DNA from: a virus
Length of the DNA stretch: 62,642 nt
IMG/VR virus record: IMGVR_UViG_3300046007_010469
Coordinates: 1 to 62,642 of that record
Reading direction: 5' to 3' (one strand)
This document shows, piece after piece, positions 52,697 to 60,110 of the stretch; the stretch's first letter is position 1; every line of letters begins with the position of its first letter. Both the position numbers and the translations under genes were made by a program. Below the pieces are notes generated by a model. It had not been told where the DNA came from. It did not search any database and worked only from the letters and a program-made list of their open reading frames with translations.

Positions 52697-53106
52697 CCGA
52701 GAACCTCGTATCCGTCTAACTGAGATTTGTAGTGTTGATGTGGACCAAGATAGTAATAATCAAATCCACGAGACTTATAAAGCGCACACTCGTGATAGTT
52801 AGCAATCCACCCTAACTGAAGGCTAGGATTGTGATAGGTCCAGGCGAATTGATACCCCCGCACACTGTTACTGTCTAGAAGCTGTACTAGAGTGAAAGCT
52901 TCTAGCACTCCATCATCGTAGTATCCAACTGTCTCCGCGTTATCAATATCAAAGTCAAAAAGTGGTTCCACTGAAAGAAACTGTTTATGCGCACAGTATC
53001 TAGCATAGATGTCTCGTAACTGTGACTTATTTGGGTTAGTGATGATTCGAGCCTGTGAGTAGAGAGGATAGTTTGTGCGGCTCAGCACTACTCTACCGTA
53101 CTTCAT
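52687..53106 (-). CDS. GNAT / arginyltransferase-C-like phage protein
   Basis: 139 residues. Pattern YGRVVLSRTNYPLYSQARII, GYYDDGVLEAFTLVQLL, LGWIANYHECALYKSRGFDY and YYLGPHQHYKSQLDG. The last part resembles the acyl-CoA/aminoacyl-transferase (Ate1-C/GNAT) fold. Similar proteins occur in T4-like cyanophages. Ends inside tRNA 52621-52696 by 10 nt. Confidence 0.65.
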   Translation of the reverse strand: MKYGRVVLSRTNYPLYSQARIITNPNKSQLRDIYARYCAHKQFLSVEPLFDFDIDNAETVGYYDDGVLEAFTLVQLLDSNSVRGYQFAWTYHNPSLQLGWIANYHECALYKSRGFDYYYLGPHQHYKSQLDGYEVLGVL

Positions 53107-53771
53107 CGTACGAAGAACCCAAGTCTAACTTCGTTAGAATACGGATTAACGTCAGACATATCAGTAGAATTTGGAATAAATCGATAACCTTTAGTGTATA
53201 GATTTATTAGTTGTTGTCCATCAGATTTCCAGACTGGAATATACTCATTGTATTGTGAGTAGATGGACCCATCAGGATTGCCCGATGCACGTAGATGAAT
53301 CTCTATTGGCTTATCACCTTTAAACTCAATATTTATATATCGTACGTCTGAGAGTACGTTTAATATAGCAGGAACCGGTGGAACATACTCACTACGAGTC
53401 CAGCGAGTAAACTTAGTTAAATTCTCGGTAGAATTCATTCCCTGCCAACAAGAAAGAGGTTTCCAAAGTGGCCGAACACCATGATAAAACTCATACGTGG
53501 CGCTATAGTGAGGCGCGTCAAAGTACTCACACCAAAAATATCCCGGAGGGACGGAACTACGATCTCCCGCTTCAATATATTGCAGCCGAGCCCCTAGACC
53601 CATACCAGCTAAGTTATAAATCGGACGAACAATATAGTTATCACTGCGAGGAGGAGGATAACCTCCTGGACCACATAGGTAGTTAAGACAATTAGCTAGA
53701 TAGAGTTTATTAAACCAAAGTCTGTGTTGAGGATATCTATCCCAAAGCTCCCACTCGTCTAAGTCTTCCAA
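53103..53771 (-). CDS. Conserved phage protein, possible ATP-grasp-like
   Basis: 222 residues. GPGGYPPPRSDNYIVRPIYN and LAGMGLGARL resemble the nucleotide-binding part of ATP-grasp enzymes; VRYINIEFKGDKPIEIHLRA further on fits a metal-binding region. Always paired with the preceding transferase-like gene here (4-nt overlap), suggesting a two-enzyme peptide-tagging or ligase pair. Tentative. Confidence 0.6.
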   Translation of the reverse strand: MEDLDEWELWDRYPQHRLWFNKLYLANCLNYLCGPGGYPPPRSDNYIVRPIYNLAGMGLGARLQYIEAGDRSSVPPGYFWCEYFDAPHYSATYEFYHGVRPLWKPLSCWQGMNSTENLTKFTRWTRSEYVPPVPAILNVLSDVRYINIEFKGDKPIEIHLRASGNPDGSIYSQYNEYIPVWKSDGQQLINLYTKGYRFIPNSTDMSDVNPYSNEVRLGFFVR

Positions 53772-53785
53772 ACATACTCTCCTTT

Positions 53786-53869
53786 TGGAGGTCGGTGCGT
53801 GAATCGAACACGCTACTTTTCAGTGCTATGGAGTTGCAGTCCATCCCCTTACCATCCGGGCCACCGACC
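53786..53869 (-). tRNA. tRNA-Cys(GCA)
   Basis: Anticodon arm TGGA-CTGCAAC-TCCA, T-arm GCGTG-TTCGATT-CACGC, extended variable region, CCA encoded. Confidence 0.9.
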
Positions 53870-53875
53870 ATGAAA

Positions 53876-53905
53876 AAACCCCTCCAGTGATACTGAGAGG
53901 GGTTT
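53876..53905 (-). terminator. Terminator
   Basis: AAACCCCTC-N12-GAGGGGTTT; on the minus strand followed by TTTTTTCATGG. Ends the unit containing tRNA-Val to the right. Confidence 0.75.
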
Positions 53906-54007
53906 AGCGTTTGCATAAACAATACTAAACTGCTCCCAGCCCTAATAGCTGTGATACATCTCAATAAAAGTTTTGCAAATAGTACGCATTGTTTTCTCTC
54001 TATACTA

Positions 54008-54082
54008 TGGTGCGCAGGGAGGGACTCGAACCCCCGACAGCTTGCGTGTAAAGCAAGAGTTCTACCGCTGAACTACCCGCGC
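54008..54082 (-). tRNA. tRNA-Val(TAC)
   Basis: Anticodon loop TTTACAC, acceptor GCGCGGG with 3' CCTGCGC, CCA encoded. Confidence 0.95.
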
Positions 54083-54088
54083 AAAAAA

Positions 54089-54165
54089 TGGCGACCTATG
54101 CCGGGCTCGAACCGGCGATTTCCTGCGTGACAGGCAGGCGTCTTAAACCACTCGACTAATAGGCC
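54089..54165 (-). tRNA. tRNA-Asp(GTC)
   Basis: Anticodon arm CCTGC-CTGTCAC-GCAGG, T-arm GCCGG-TTCGAGC-CCGGC, discriminator G, CCA encoded. Confidence 0.95.
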
Positions 54166-54297
54166 TTACTTTAACATTCCAGCTGCAGCCCCTATGAATA
54201 CGGCTGCAGCTCCTGATACTAGTACTGGGTCAGACTGTACTAACTTACGTTCTTCCGCGCAACCGGCTAAAGCCAAAAGCACTAATAGCGCTCTCAT
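54166..54297 (-). CDS. 43-residue lipoprotein
   Basis: MRALLVLLALAGC is a lipobox; the mature part ends in GAAAVFIGAAAGMLK, a small hydrophobic glycine/alanine helix. Starts by ATGA overlap with the glycine-zipper gene. Confidence 0.6.
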   Translation of the reverse strand: MRALLVLLALAGCAEERKLVQSDPVLVSGAAAVFIGAAAGMLK

Positions 54298-54734
54298 TTT
54301 ACAAAATCAACGTTATAGCGTTTACCGTCAATCCTAAAAGAGGCAGTTGAATGGCTATACTGCTGTACGCGTTCGTCTCTATATCGAACAACTTCAGAAC
54401 ATTGACGCTCGGTACGATAACCTACAATTTCATTACGCGTGCTGCGAGAGGCAGCATCCGCACCTGCAATCGCGCCGAGAACGGTCATTGCGTCTTTGCC
54501 TTTACCCTCTCCAAACTGATTACCTAAAAGACCGCCAATAATAGCGCCAGCTACAGCATCACCTGTTGAAGCAGGTTTTTGAGCATAGACGGGAACCTCT
54601 ACATTCTGACACTCTGTTGCACTAACAGGAATAGAAACTGTTTTTGTGGTATAGTGGTCTGTAATTGTAGCAGTAATTGATTGACTATCAGCAATAGTTG
54701 GAAAGAACATTGCAAAGACAATTACATATTTCAC
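54294..54734 (-). CDS. Glycine-zipper envelope protein
   Basis: 146 residues. Signal peptide MKYVIVFAMFFPTIADSQ; central glycine-zipper AVAGAIIGGLLGNQFGEGKG with DAMTVLGAIAGADAA (SlyB/UmoD-like), then a Cys-containing C-domain with YRDERVQQYSHST. Such proteins sit in the periplasmic space or outer membrane. Possible role in envelope stress or superinfection control. Confidence 0.7.
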   Translation of the reverse strand: MKYVIVFAMFFPTIADSQSITATITDHYTTKTVSIPVSATECQNVEVPVYAQKPASTGDAVAGAIIGGLLGNQFGEGKGKDAMTVLGAIAGADAASRSTRNEIVGYRTERQCSEVVRYRDERVQQYSHSTASFRIDGKRYNVDFVK

Positions 54735-54753
54735 GGCATTTCTCCAGTATGGG

Positions 54754-54844
54754 TGGCGGAACGTATTGGATTCGAACCAATGGTACCCTATTCAGGTACG
54801 ACGGTTTAGCAAACCGCTGCCTTAAACCTCTCGGCCAACGCTCC
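54754..54844 (-). tRNA. tRNA-Ser(GCT)
   Basis: Anticodon loop TTGCTAA, long variable arm, CCA encoded, discriminator G. Confidence 0.95.
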
Positions 54845-55405
54845 TTATTTCTTAGCTAGAATACTCAAACCCCAATTATGTGTAAAGTGTTCTTTTAAAT
54901 ACCAGTCAGGATTTGTTTCTAAGAATTCTAGAACAGCTGGACCTAATCCCTTGTATCTAACTCCGTTAGCATCGTATTTTTGGCCGTGCATATCTTCTCC
55001 AAACTCTTGAAAAAATTCAGTGTCGTGAAGAACGATATACTTACGAACCTTAGAACCATGAAGTGCAAGCTCTTGTTTTAGCTGGTCATAGTAGTGTGCT
55101 GTGTCAATAAAGAGTAGGTCAGTTTCTTCAATGGAGACATCTAACACATCAGCTTTAATAAAAGTTAGCTCTACATTATGAGCCTTGGCATACTCTTGTG
55201 CTTGTGTCAACCTATCTACAGGAGGGTCGGCAATATCATAGAGAACTAATTTTTGTGGGTAGGATTCTAGCCAAGCCCACACCGAAACTACGTTTCGCAC
55301 TCCCATCTCTGTAATATGCTTACAGTGTTTAGCATAGTCATGCATAACTTGCAAGTGTTCGTTAATATCACCGGGAGTTGAGATTAAAAGTTTAAGTTCT
55401 GACAT
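54845..55405 (-). CDS. Class I SAM-dependent methyltransferase-like protein
   Basis: 186 residues. EMGVRNVVSVWAWLESYPQK is the motif I region (EMGV... for ExGxxxG-like), LFIDTAHYYDQLKQELALHG and YIVLHDTEF follow the Methyltransf_24 / cephalosporin-hydroxylase-like pattern. Substrate unknown; sugars are common in this group. Begins right after tRNA-Ser with no gap. Confidence 0.75.
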   Translation of the reverse strand: MSELKLLISTPGDINEHLQVMHDYAKHCKHITEMGVRNVVSVWAWLESYPQKLVLYDIADPPVDRLTQAQEYAKAHNVELTFIKADVLDVSIEETDLLFIDTAHYYDQLKQELALHGSKVRKYIVLHDTEFFQEFGEDMHGQKYDANGVRYKGLGPAVLEFLETNPDWYLKEHFTHNWGLSILAKK

Positions 55406-55422
55406 ATGGGTTCCTATCTTTA

Positions 55423-55514
55423 TGGCGGGCAGAGAGGGATTCGAACCCCCGGAACGCTCTCACGTTCGTCGGTTTTCAAGACCGATGTAATAAACCAGAC
55501 TCTACCATCTACCC
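55423..55514 (-). tRNA. tRNA-Ser(TGA)
   Basis: Anticodon loop CTTGAAA, long variable arm, acceptor GGGTAGA / TCTGCCC, CCA encoded. Confidence 0.95.
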
Positions 55515-55802
55515 TTTATTTTGCATTTTAGCAAGTTGTTTTTGAAGTCTGCCAATGGTAGCTAGCAACTTCAATTTTTCCTGTTGTAGCACAAAGTTTT
55601 TTACTTGTAAATTAATAGTGCTAGCCAGGCATACAATATCTTTATTCTCGTGTGACGCTTTTAGAAACCCTTTATATACCGCTACAGCTAAAGTTTTATA
55701 AACCTCGTCTTCGTCAACCTCTATCATACCAAAATCTGTGGGTTCTATATCAGCAGCTCTAGCTAGATTAATCAGTTGTTCAAGAGTTAGTTTTGTAGTC
55801 AC
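55509..55802 (-). CDS. Helical protein, unknown function
   Basis: 97 residues. LEQLINLARAADIEPTDFGM then a helical C-half with a coiled coil (LQQEKLKLLATIGRLQKQLA). Overlaps tRNA-Ser by 6 nt. Unknown function. Confidence 0.6.
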   Translation of the reverse strand: MTTKLTLEQLINLARAADIEPTDFGMIEVDEDEVYKTLAVAVYKGFLKASHENKDIVCLASTINLQVKNFVLQQEKLKLLATIGRLQKQLAKMQNKG

Positions 55803-55818
55803 ACAAATTCTCCTTTTT

Positions 55819-55895
55819 TGGCTCCCCCGGCTGGACTCGAACCAGCGACACTCTGATTAACAGTCAGATGCTACTACCAACTGAGCTACAGGGGA
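55819..55895 (-). tRNA. tRNA-Asn(GTT)
   Basis: Anticodon arm TCTGA-CTGTTAA-TCAGA, T-arm GCTGG-TTCGAGT-CCAGC, CCA encoded. Confidence 0.95.
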
Positions 55896-56068
55896 ACTGT
55901 ATTTTTACGATAATCTTCATATGTGAGGTAGATAAACATGCCAATAAATAACCCTAACATATTAAACTGCAGCAGTCCAGCAGAAATTAAATCTGCACAG
56001 AGGGCGCACGCTAAATAGTCGTACCATTTTAGAGGTTGTCCATGCGGAGAAATATGTGGTTTTTCCAT
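55886..56068 (-). CDS. Membrane protein
   Basis: 60 residues: YDYLACALCADLISAGLLQF and MLGLFIGMFIYLTYED are two membrane helices. Overlaps the hydrolase gene by 40 nt and tRNA-Asn by 10 nt. Unknown function. Confidence 0.5.
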   Translation of the reverse strand: MEKPHISPHGQPLKWYDYLACALCADLISAGLLQFNMLGLFIGMFIYLTYEDYRKNTVPL

Positions 56069-56490
56069 GTTCCTACCTCTTCGTATTGCCTAGCCCAACG
56101 AGGCTTATGAGACACGAGTTTTGGATTATAGTAATGTGTAGCTCCCATATTGTAGAGAGGAAGACTACCCTCAAGTAATCCCCACGCTATCATACGGGCC
56201 ATAAGCCACGAGTACTCGTCTCTCGGCGTATGGTCATCTATTAAATGCGTCCAGGAAAACTGATAGGGTTGATATACAACACCACAAACAGAATTTGGAA
56301 ACTCGTCTAGACGCACTCGATTTAATGTTACTTCCCCTACTAGTTGCATACCTTGAAAGCCTTGATTGCGAGCTTCGTGATACATATTTAGAGCAAGTGC
56401 GCGTACTTGGCTGTCAAAGTTACAGGCACCGCCTTTGGCCCCTGTCGCACCTGCAATTAGTAGTAGGGCTACTAATACAGTCACTATCAT
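56029..56490 (-). CDS. SleB/CwlJ-type cell-wall hydrolase
   Basis: 153 residues. Signal peptide MIVTVLVALLLIAGATGAKG. Hydrolase_2 signature: LALNMYHEARNQGFQGMQLV (catalytic Glu, ~33-52), GVVYQPYQFSWT, GATHYYNP and HIFLR near the end. Third wall-degrading enzyme in the window besides the GH19 endolysin and the P60-like lipoprotein; being secreted, it may act early or at release. Confidence 0.85.
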   Translation of the reverse strand: MIVTVLVALLLIAGATGAKGGACNFDSQVRALALNMYHEARNQGFQGMQLVGEVTLNRVRLDEFPNSVCGVVYQPYQFSWTHLIDDHTPRDEYSWLMARMIAWGLLEGSLPLYNMGATHYYNPKLVSHKPRWARQYEEVGTWKNHIFLRMDNL

Positions 56491-56502
56491 TCATTTTCCT
56501 TT

Positions 56503-56586
56503 TGGTGCGGGTAGAGGGACTTGAACCCCCACGCTAAAAGCGTCAGAACCTAAATCTGATGCGTCTACCTGTTTCGCCATACCCGC
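56503..56586 (-). tRNA. tRNA-Leu(TAG)
   Basis: Anticodon loop TTTAGGT, long variable arm, acceptor GCGGGTA/TACCCGC, CCA encoded. Confidence 0.95.
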
Positions 56587-56592
56587 GAAATG

Positions 56593-57213
56593 TTATTGGT
56601 ATTTTAAGAAGTTTTCTCTATGTCGCCTATAATAGAGTAAGCCCTCTTGATGGTAGGAAAGCGTAGCACCTCGCTTACGCATTTGATTCCATAAGTACCA
56701 GTCTTCGTTTGGTTGTTCTGTGCCGTATCGTTCAGGCTGATAACCAATTTCTTGTCCAAGTCGCGTACGATAGAGCATCGAACCATGATGCGCAGCAGTT
56801 CGCTTCCAGTATAAATCACCTTGTAGAGGAGTCAAGTTAGGAGACTCTAGTTTAGGAGGGGCAATGCCTTTTAATTCTCCAGTTACAACAATATCATAAG
56901 TAACTATATCAGTAACTGGAGGGCTAAGAACTTCAAGTGCGTCAGACCTAAGCCAGTTATCGGCCCCAAGAAACATGACGTACTCTGATTGCACTCTCAT
57001 TAACATATCTTGAAAGTTGTTAACAGTACCAAGATTACGATCTCGGAGCACGTATTCTACTTCTGGATACAGCGCTGGAAGATGAGTGCAGTCACCTATA
57101 CCATCATCTACAAATAGTATGCGCTCAGGAGACTTTGTCTGACTAAGAATAGATTCTATACAGTGGGCAGCTAAGTGTCCATAACGATAAGAGGCTATAA
57201 CAACTGTAATCAT
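56593..57213 (-). CDS. GT2-family glycosyltransferase
   Basis: 206 residues. MITVVIASYRYGHLAAHCIE, FVDDGIGD (DDG), a DxD-like MFLGADNWL (~80-88) and late NEDWYLWNQMRKRGA (catalytic-base ED, ~168-182) form a compact GT-A fold. Groups with a deacetylase and a methyltransferase, see 57210 and 57718. May glycosylate LPS, phage DNA or virion proteins. Confidence 0.85.
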   Translation of the reverse strand: MITVVIASYRYGHLAAHCIESILSQTKSPERILFVDDGIGDCTHLPALYPEVEYVLRDRNLGTVNNFQDMLMRVQSEYVMFLGADNWLRSDALEVLSPPVTDIVTYDIVVTGELKGIAPPKLESPNLTPLQGDLYWKRTAAHHGSMLYRTRLGQEIGYQPERYGTEQPNEDWYLWNQMRKRGATLSYHQEGLLYYRRHRENFLKYQ

Positions 57214-57734
57214 TCAAACCAAGCCACGTAATCTCTATAAATTTTAAATTGCCAGTCTGGAACAGAAGTGTCAAGAGTGCCTTGACGCACGCTCCACGCA
57301 CGTTCATACCCAGCATTCTTCACCGCCTGTACAACTTCGTTGTTATAGGCTCCGTATGGATAGGCAAAATATCTACAAGGAAACGGTGGAGTAATTTCTT
57401 GAATTAACTGCTGACGAGACACTTTAGTAAGGTCTGGATGGTTCCAGGTGTGCCAACCAATCTCAAAATTATACTCGTTACAAATCTCTTGTACCTGCTC
57501 TAGCGTGCAGTAGCGCTCTAGTGCTGGCACATATTCAAGGTCAAAAGAGTTGTCTCGACCTAGATAGTTACCCATTACAAACATAATACCAGACTTACCG
57601 GCTAGTATATCACGATTTTCGTACACATTGAGATAGATACCGTCAAAACCTATTTCGTCGTGACAAGCAGCTATCTCTTCTCGAGTATGGTAGTTCGAAT
57701 GTTTGTGTGTTCCAATATTATGGGCTAACTTCAT
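57210..57734 (-). CDS. Polysaccharide deacetylase-like (NodB fold)
   Basis: 174 residues. IGWHTWNHPDLTKVSRQQLI carries the metal His-x3-His of motif 2 (~92-111), and CRYFAYPYGAYNNEVVQAVK is motif 3 (~118-137). The usual DD of motif 1 is replaced (NVYENRDI), so deacetylase activity may differ or be lost. 4-nt overlaps on both sides link it to the glycosyltransferase and the methyltransferase. Confidence 0.75.
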   Translation of the reverse strand: MKLAHNIGTHKHSNYHTREEIAACHDEIGFDGIYLNVYENRDILAGKSGIMFVMGNYLGRDNSFDLEYVPALERYCTLEQVQEICNEYNFEIGWHTWNHPDLTKVSRQQLIQEITPPFPCRYFAYPYGAYNNEVVQAVKNAGYERAWSVRQGTLDTSVPDWQFKIYRDYVAWFE

Positions 57735-58203
57735 AAAGAGTCAATTCTTGGTGTAGGGTGTCACGATAACTAAAGTTACATTGTGTTAGTATAGTTCCAA
57801 AACTATATGGAAGCAACCAATCTTTAATGCCAGATACTAGCACAAGTCGAGAAGCACTAGCCCGTATCCAAGAAGCGATTAGTACATGGTCATATTCTCG
57901 ATAGAGTGTACCAGTAGTGATGACAAGGTCGTAGCGACCGTCAGGAACTTGCACCCGACGAATATTAGATGCTAGTCGCGCGGCAGCCTTGTCAGATATC
58001 TCTATGCCATCAATACTAGCTGCGGGAAGGTCTTCTGTAATATACCCTTCACCACAACCAATATCGAGAGCACGCTGAAAAGGTGCGTATGGTTGTAGGG
58101 TCTGAAGTATAGTTAGTTTACGATGGGCATCATCAGGAGTACTGCGATAGCCCCAAGGGTCTTCTTTAAGATACCAAGCTTCAAACCAACTTTTTTCAAA
58201 CAT
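57718..58203 (-). CDS. SAM-dependent methyltransferase (NodS-like)
   Basis: 161 residues. YLKEDPWGYRSTPDDAHRKL, ALDIGCGEGYITEDLPA (motif I, ~45-61) and YDLVITTGTLYRE. The opening EDPWGYR matches NodS and related N- or O-methyltransferases acting on sugars. First of the three-gene glycan set (methyltransferase, NodB-like, GT2). Confidence 0.8.
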   Translation of the reverse strand: MFEKSWFEAWYLKEDPWGYRSTPDDAHRKLTILQTLQPYAPFQRALDIGCGEGYITEDLPAASIDGIEISDKAAARLASNIRRVQVPDGRYDLVITTGTLYREYDHVLIASWIRASASRLVLVSGIKDWLLPYSFGTILTQCNFSYRDTLHQELTLYEVSP

Positions 58204-58214
58204 GCTTTATCCTT

Positions 58215-58290
58215 TGGCTGGGAATCAGGGATTCGAACCCCAAACCTGCGGTACCAAAAACCGTTGCTCTGCCAATTGAGCTAATTCCCA
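58215..58290 (-). tRNA. tRNA-Gln(TTG)
   Basis: Anticodon loop TTTTGGT, acceptor TGGGAAT/ATTCCCA, discriminator G, CCA encoded. Confidence 0.95.
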
Positions 58291-58291
58291 G

Positions 58292-58365
58292 TGGTGCCGC
58301 TAGAGAGAATCGAACTCCCGTCGGCGCATTACTAATGCGCTGCTAAACCACTCAGCTATAGCGGC
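58292..58365 (-). tRNA. tRNA-Thr(AGT)
   Basis: Anticodon arm GCGCA-TTAGTAA-TGCGC, anticodon AGT (A34), acceptor GCCGCTA/TAGCGGC, T-arm GGGAG-TTCGATT-CTCTC, CCA encoded. A34 on a bacterial-type tRNA-Thr is rare. Confidence 0.85.
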
Positions 58366-58370
58366 AATCT

Positions 58371-58445
58371 TGGAGCGGGTAGCCGGCATCGAACCGGTCC
58401 TCTCTAGCTTGGAAGGCTAGGGCACATCCTCTATACCATACCCGC
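58371..58445 (-). tRNA. tRNA-Gly(TCC)
   Basis: Anticodon loop CTTCCAA, T-arm ACCGG-TTCGATG-CCGGC (one mismatch), CCA encoded. Confidence 0.9.
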
Positions 58446-58458
58446 TTAATTCTTTTCA

Positions 58459-58487
58459 AGAATAACACAAATAATACGTGATAGCAA
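58459..58487 (-). promoter_or_regulatory. Promoter TTGCTA-N17-TATTCT for the tRNA-Gly/Thr/Gln unit
   Basis: -35 58487-58482, -10 58464-58459. Confidence 0.55.
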
Positions 58488-58495
58488 GAAAAAAA

Positions 58496-59026
58496 TTATG
58501 CTAAGCTCTCATCGAGCTGAAGCCATTGAGACCAACTGTCGTGACGCAGATTAAAGGGTAACTGTTTACGCTTGCGCACTAACTCGTAGTATCCAGGCTT
58601 GTACGGAGCATAATTTGGCTTCATACCAAGACTGTTACCTTTTCGCATATTGCAAGGAGAACACGCGGTAACAATGTTTTCCCAGTTAGTACGTCCACCC
58701 CGTGATAATGGCAGTACGTGGTCAAGCGTACCGCTGTTATTATTTACTGCGGTTCCGCAATACAGACAGTGATACTGGTCCCGCAAAAAGACATTCGTCT
58801 TTGAGAATCTAACCTCTGTTGCTCTACGTAAATAGTCTTTTAACATGATGACGGCAGGCACACGAGTTTCCCAATGCGCACTATGCACAACCCAATTGTC
58901 GTACCATTCCATAACATCACACTTGTCATGATACATATAGAGAATGGCTTCTTTCCAAGAGACTACACTAAGAGGTACGACGCTCACCGGTAGCCCATCT
59001 GCGTTAATTACTAGCGTGTCTGACAT
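58496..59026 (-). CDS. HNH endonuclease, T4-like phage type
   Basis: 176 residues. Core: CLYCGTAVNNNSGTLDHVLP then GGRTNWENIVTACSPCNMRK (~88-130). The long N-terminal domain (VINADGLPVSVVPLSVVSWK) matches a family found in both cellular genomes and T4-like cyanophages. Not next to an obvious insertion scar, so it may be a resident phage nuclease. Confidence 0.85.
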   Translation of the reverse strand: MSDTLVINADGLPVSVVPLSVVSWKEAILYMYHDKCDVMEWYDNWVVHSAHWETRVPAVIMLKDYLRRATEVRFSKTNVFLRDQYHCLYCGTAVNNNSGTLDHVLPLSRGGRTNWENIVTACSPCNMRKGNSLGMKPNYAPYKPGYYELVRKRKQLPFNLRHDSWSQWLQLDESLA

Positions 59027-59033
59027 GATAATT

Positions 59034-59201
59034 CTATGAGGGCTTTTTCATACTTTTTGCAGCTAAATACGTTGGATAGTGCATTGCCGCTAATACAGAT
59101 AAGTAAACACTCGCTTCGTCGGTTTTTCGAGCGACTAGAGAGCGTATATATAGACGCTTATAGTGCTCTAGTAAATCAACTAAGATGTTTGCGGTTTCCA
59201 T
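59034..59201 (-). CDS. 55-residue helical protein
   Basis: METANILVDLLEHYKRLYIR begins a helical 55-residue product ending SMKKPS. AGAGAGAATTA precedes the ATG. Fits exactly between the HNH and DUF1289 genes. Unknown function. Confidence 0.5.
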   Translation of the reverse strand: METANILVDLLEHYKRLYIRSLVARKTDEASVYLSVLAAMHYPTYLAAKSMKKPS

Positions 59202-59367
59202 TAATTCTCTCTAATACACCTAGTTTTTCTAGGTCACTCATTCCTAACCAGCGTGATATCTCATCACGCGTACGGTAACACCCTACACAAATATCACGAC
59301 TATTAAGGTGACAAACTTTAATACAAGGGCTAGAAATCAACTGAGGTGGGCGTTTGTTTCGGCGCAA
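59176..59367 (-). CDS. DUF1289 Fe-S-like protein
   Basis: About 63 residues from a TTG (start uncertain; longer frame overlaps the HAD gene). SPCIKVCHLNSRDICVGCYR then TRDEISRWLGMSDLEKLGVL is the DUF1289 signature CxxxCxxxxxxxxCxGCxRxxxE, presumed metal binding. Uncommon in phages; common in alpha/gammaproteobacteria. Confidence 0.7.
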   Translation of the reverse strand: MRRNKRPPQLISSPCIKVCHLNSRDICVGCYRTRDEISRWLGMSDLEKLGVLERINGNRKHLS

Positions 59368-59785
59368 CTTGAAATACCTGTAATCCAGCCTCTCGCCACA
59401 TTTCAACGGAGAGTGGATTGTCCTCAAAAACTGCTTCGGGAGAATATCCATCACGACGAATGCAGTCAAGTAGTATACGTTTAATCTGATAGTTGCGTAG
59501 ATACTCTTCACTACGCTGACGCATATACAAATCGTGAGCCGGAATACTTTGACTCTGAAGCCACTGAATTGTCAAGTTACGGCATCGCTCTGGACGCCCC
59601 GTACAAAGTACGATACGGTGACCTGCTGCATCAAGGGCTTTAAGAATAGCGACCGCAGAAGCAATAGGAGGGTCTTCTACTAAGAGGCTATAGTAAAGCT
59701 CCCAATCCTTATGAGGACCATGAATAAGGTGTTCTCTATGTGAACTATTACTAAGTGTATCGTCTATATCGAATATATAGTCCAT
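59330..59785 (-). CDS. HAD phosphatase (PNKP 3'-phosphatase-like)
   Basis: 151 residues. Motif I IFDIDDTLSN (residues 4-13), motif II VLCTGRPE, motif III Arg/Lys region NYQIKRILLD, motif IV VFEDNPLSVEMW. Matches the HAD domain of phage polynucleotide kinase-phosphatase without its kinase half. Could heal 3'-phosphate tRNA ends, relevant beside so many tRNA genes. Confidence 0.8.
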   Translation of the reverse strand: MDYIFDIDDTLSNSSHREHLIHGPHKDWELYYSLLVEDPPIASAVAILKALDAAGHRIVLCTGRPERCRNLTIQWLQSQSIPAHDLYMRQRSEEYLRNYQIKRILLDCIRRDGYSPEAVFEDNPLSVEMWREAGLQVFQVAPKQTPTSVDF

Positions 59786-59818
59786 GTGAGACTCTAAAAA
59801 GTTAAGGAAATAGAAAGT

Positions 59819-59894
59819 TGGTGGACCCGAGGAGACTTGAACTCCTAGCCGCTTGCTTGCAGGGCAAATGCTCTCCCAGTTGAGCTACGGGCCC
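59819..59894 (-). tRNA. tRNA-Ala(TGC)
   Basis: Anticodon loop CCTGCAA, acceptor GGGCCCG with 3' CGGGTCC (one G-U), CCA encoded. Confidence 0.95.
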
Positions 59895-59915
59895 TCTGTA
59901 TAAAAAATGCGGCAG

Positions 59916-60031
59916 GTGCGGTATCTGGCGTTTTATGAGAACGCTTGCCCATGCTCCTTTTACAGTTTGGCCAAACTGCTCTAAACATATGCCTATGATC
60001 ACTTGGCTTGTCCAGACTTTCCTTACCGCAC
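59916..60031 (-). ncRNA. 116-nt structured RNA candidate between two tRNAs
   Basis: Minus strand: closing stem GTGCGGTA / TACCGCAC, 5' bulge AGGAAAG, second stem TCTGG/CCAGA, then three hairpins: GCC/GGC, CAGTTT-GGCC-AAACTG and GCGTT-CTCATAA-AACGC, the last like a CAT anticodon arm. No gene fits. Unknown class. Confidence 0.5.
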
Positions 60032-60034
60032 TAT

Positions 60035-60109
60035 TGGCATCAGTGGAAGGAATCGAACCCTCTACGCGCGGTTTTGGAGACCGCCGCTCTACCATTGAGC
60101 TACACTGAT
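60035..60109 (-). tRNA. tRNA-Trp(CCA)
   Basis: Anticodon loop CTCCAAA, acceptor ATCAGTG/CACTGAT, discriminator G, CCA encoded. Confidence 0.95.
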
Positions 60110-60110
60110 A

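Noticed and set aside
59916-60031. RNase P RNA (GGAAAGTC resembles the conserved 5' segment)
   Set aside because: The element is only 116 nt and lacks the other conserved regions of RNase P RNA.
59802-60095. 97-residue minus-strand open frame
   Set aside because: It runs through tRNA-Ala, the structured RNA and tRNA-Trp; tRNA genes explain the openness.
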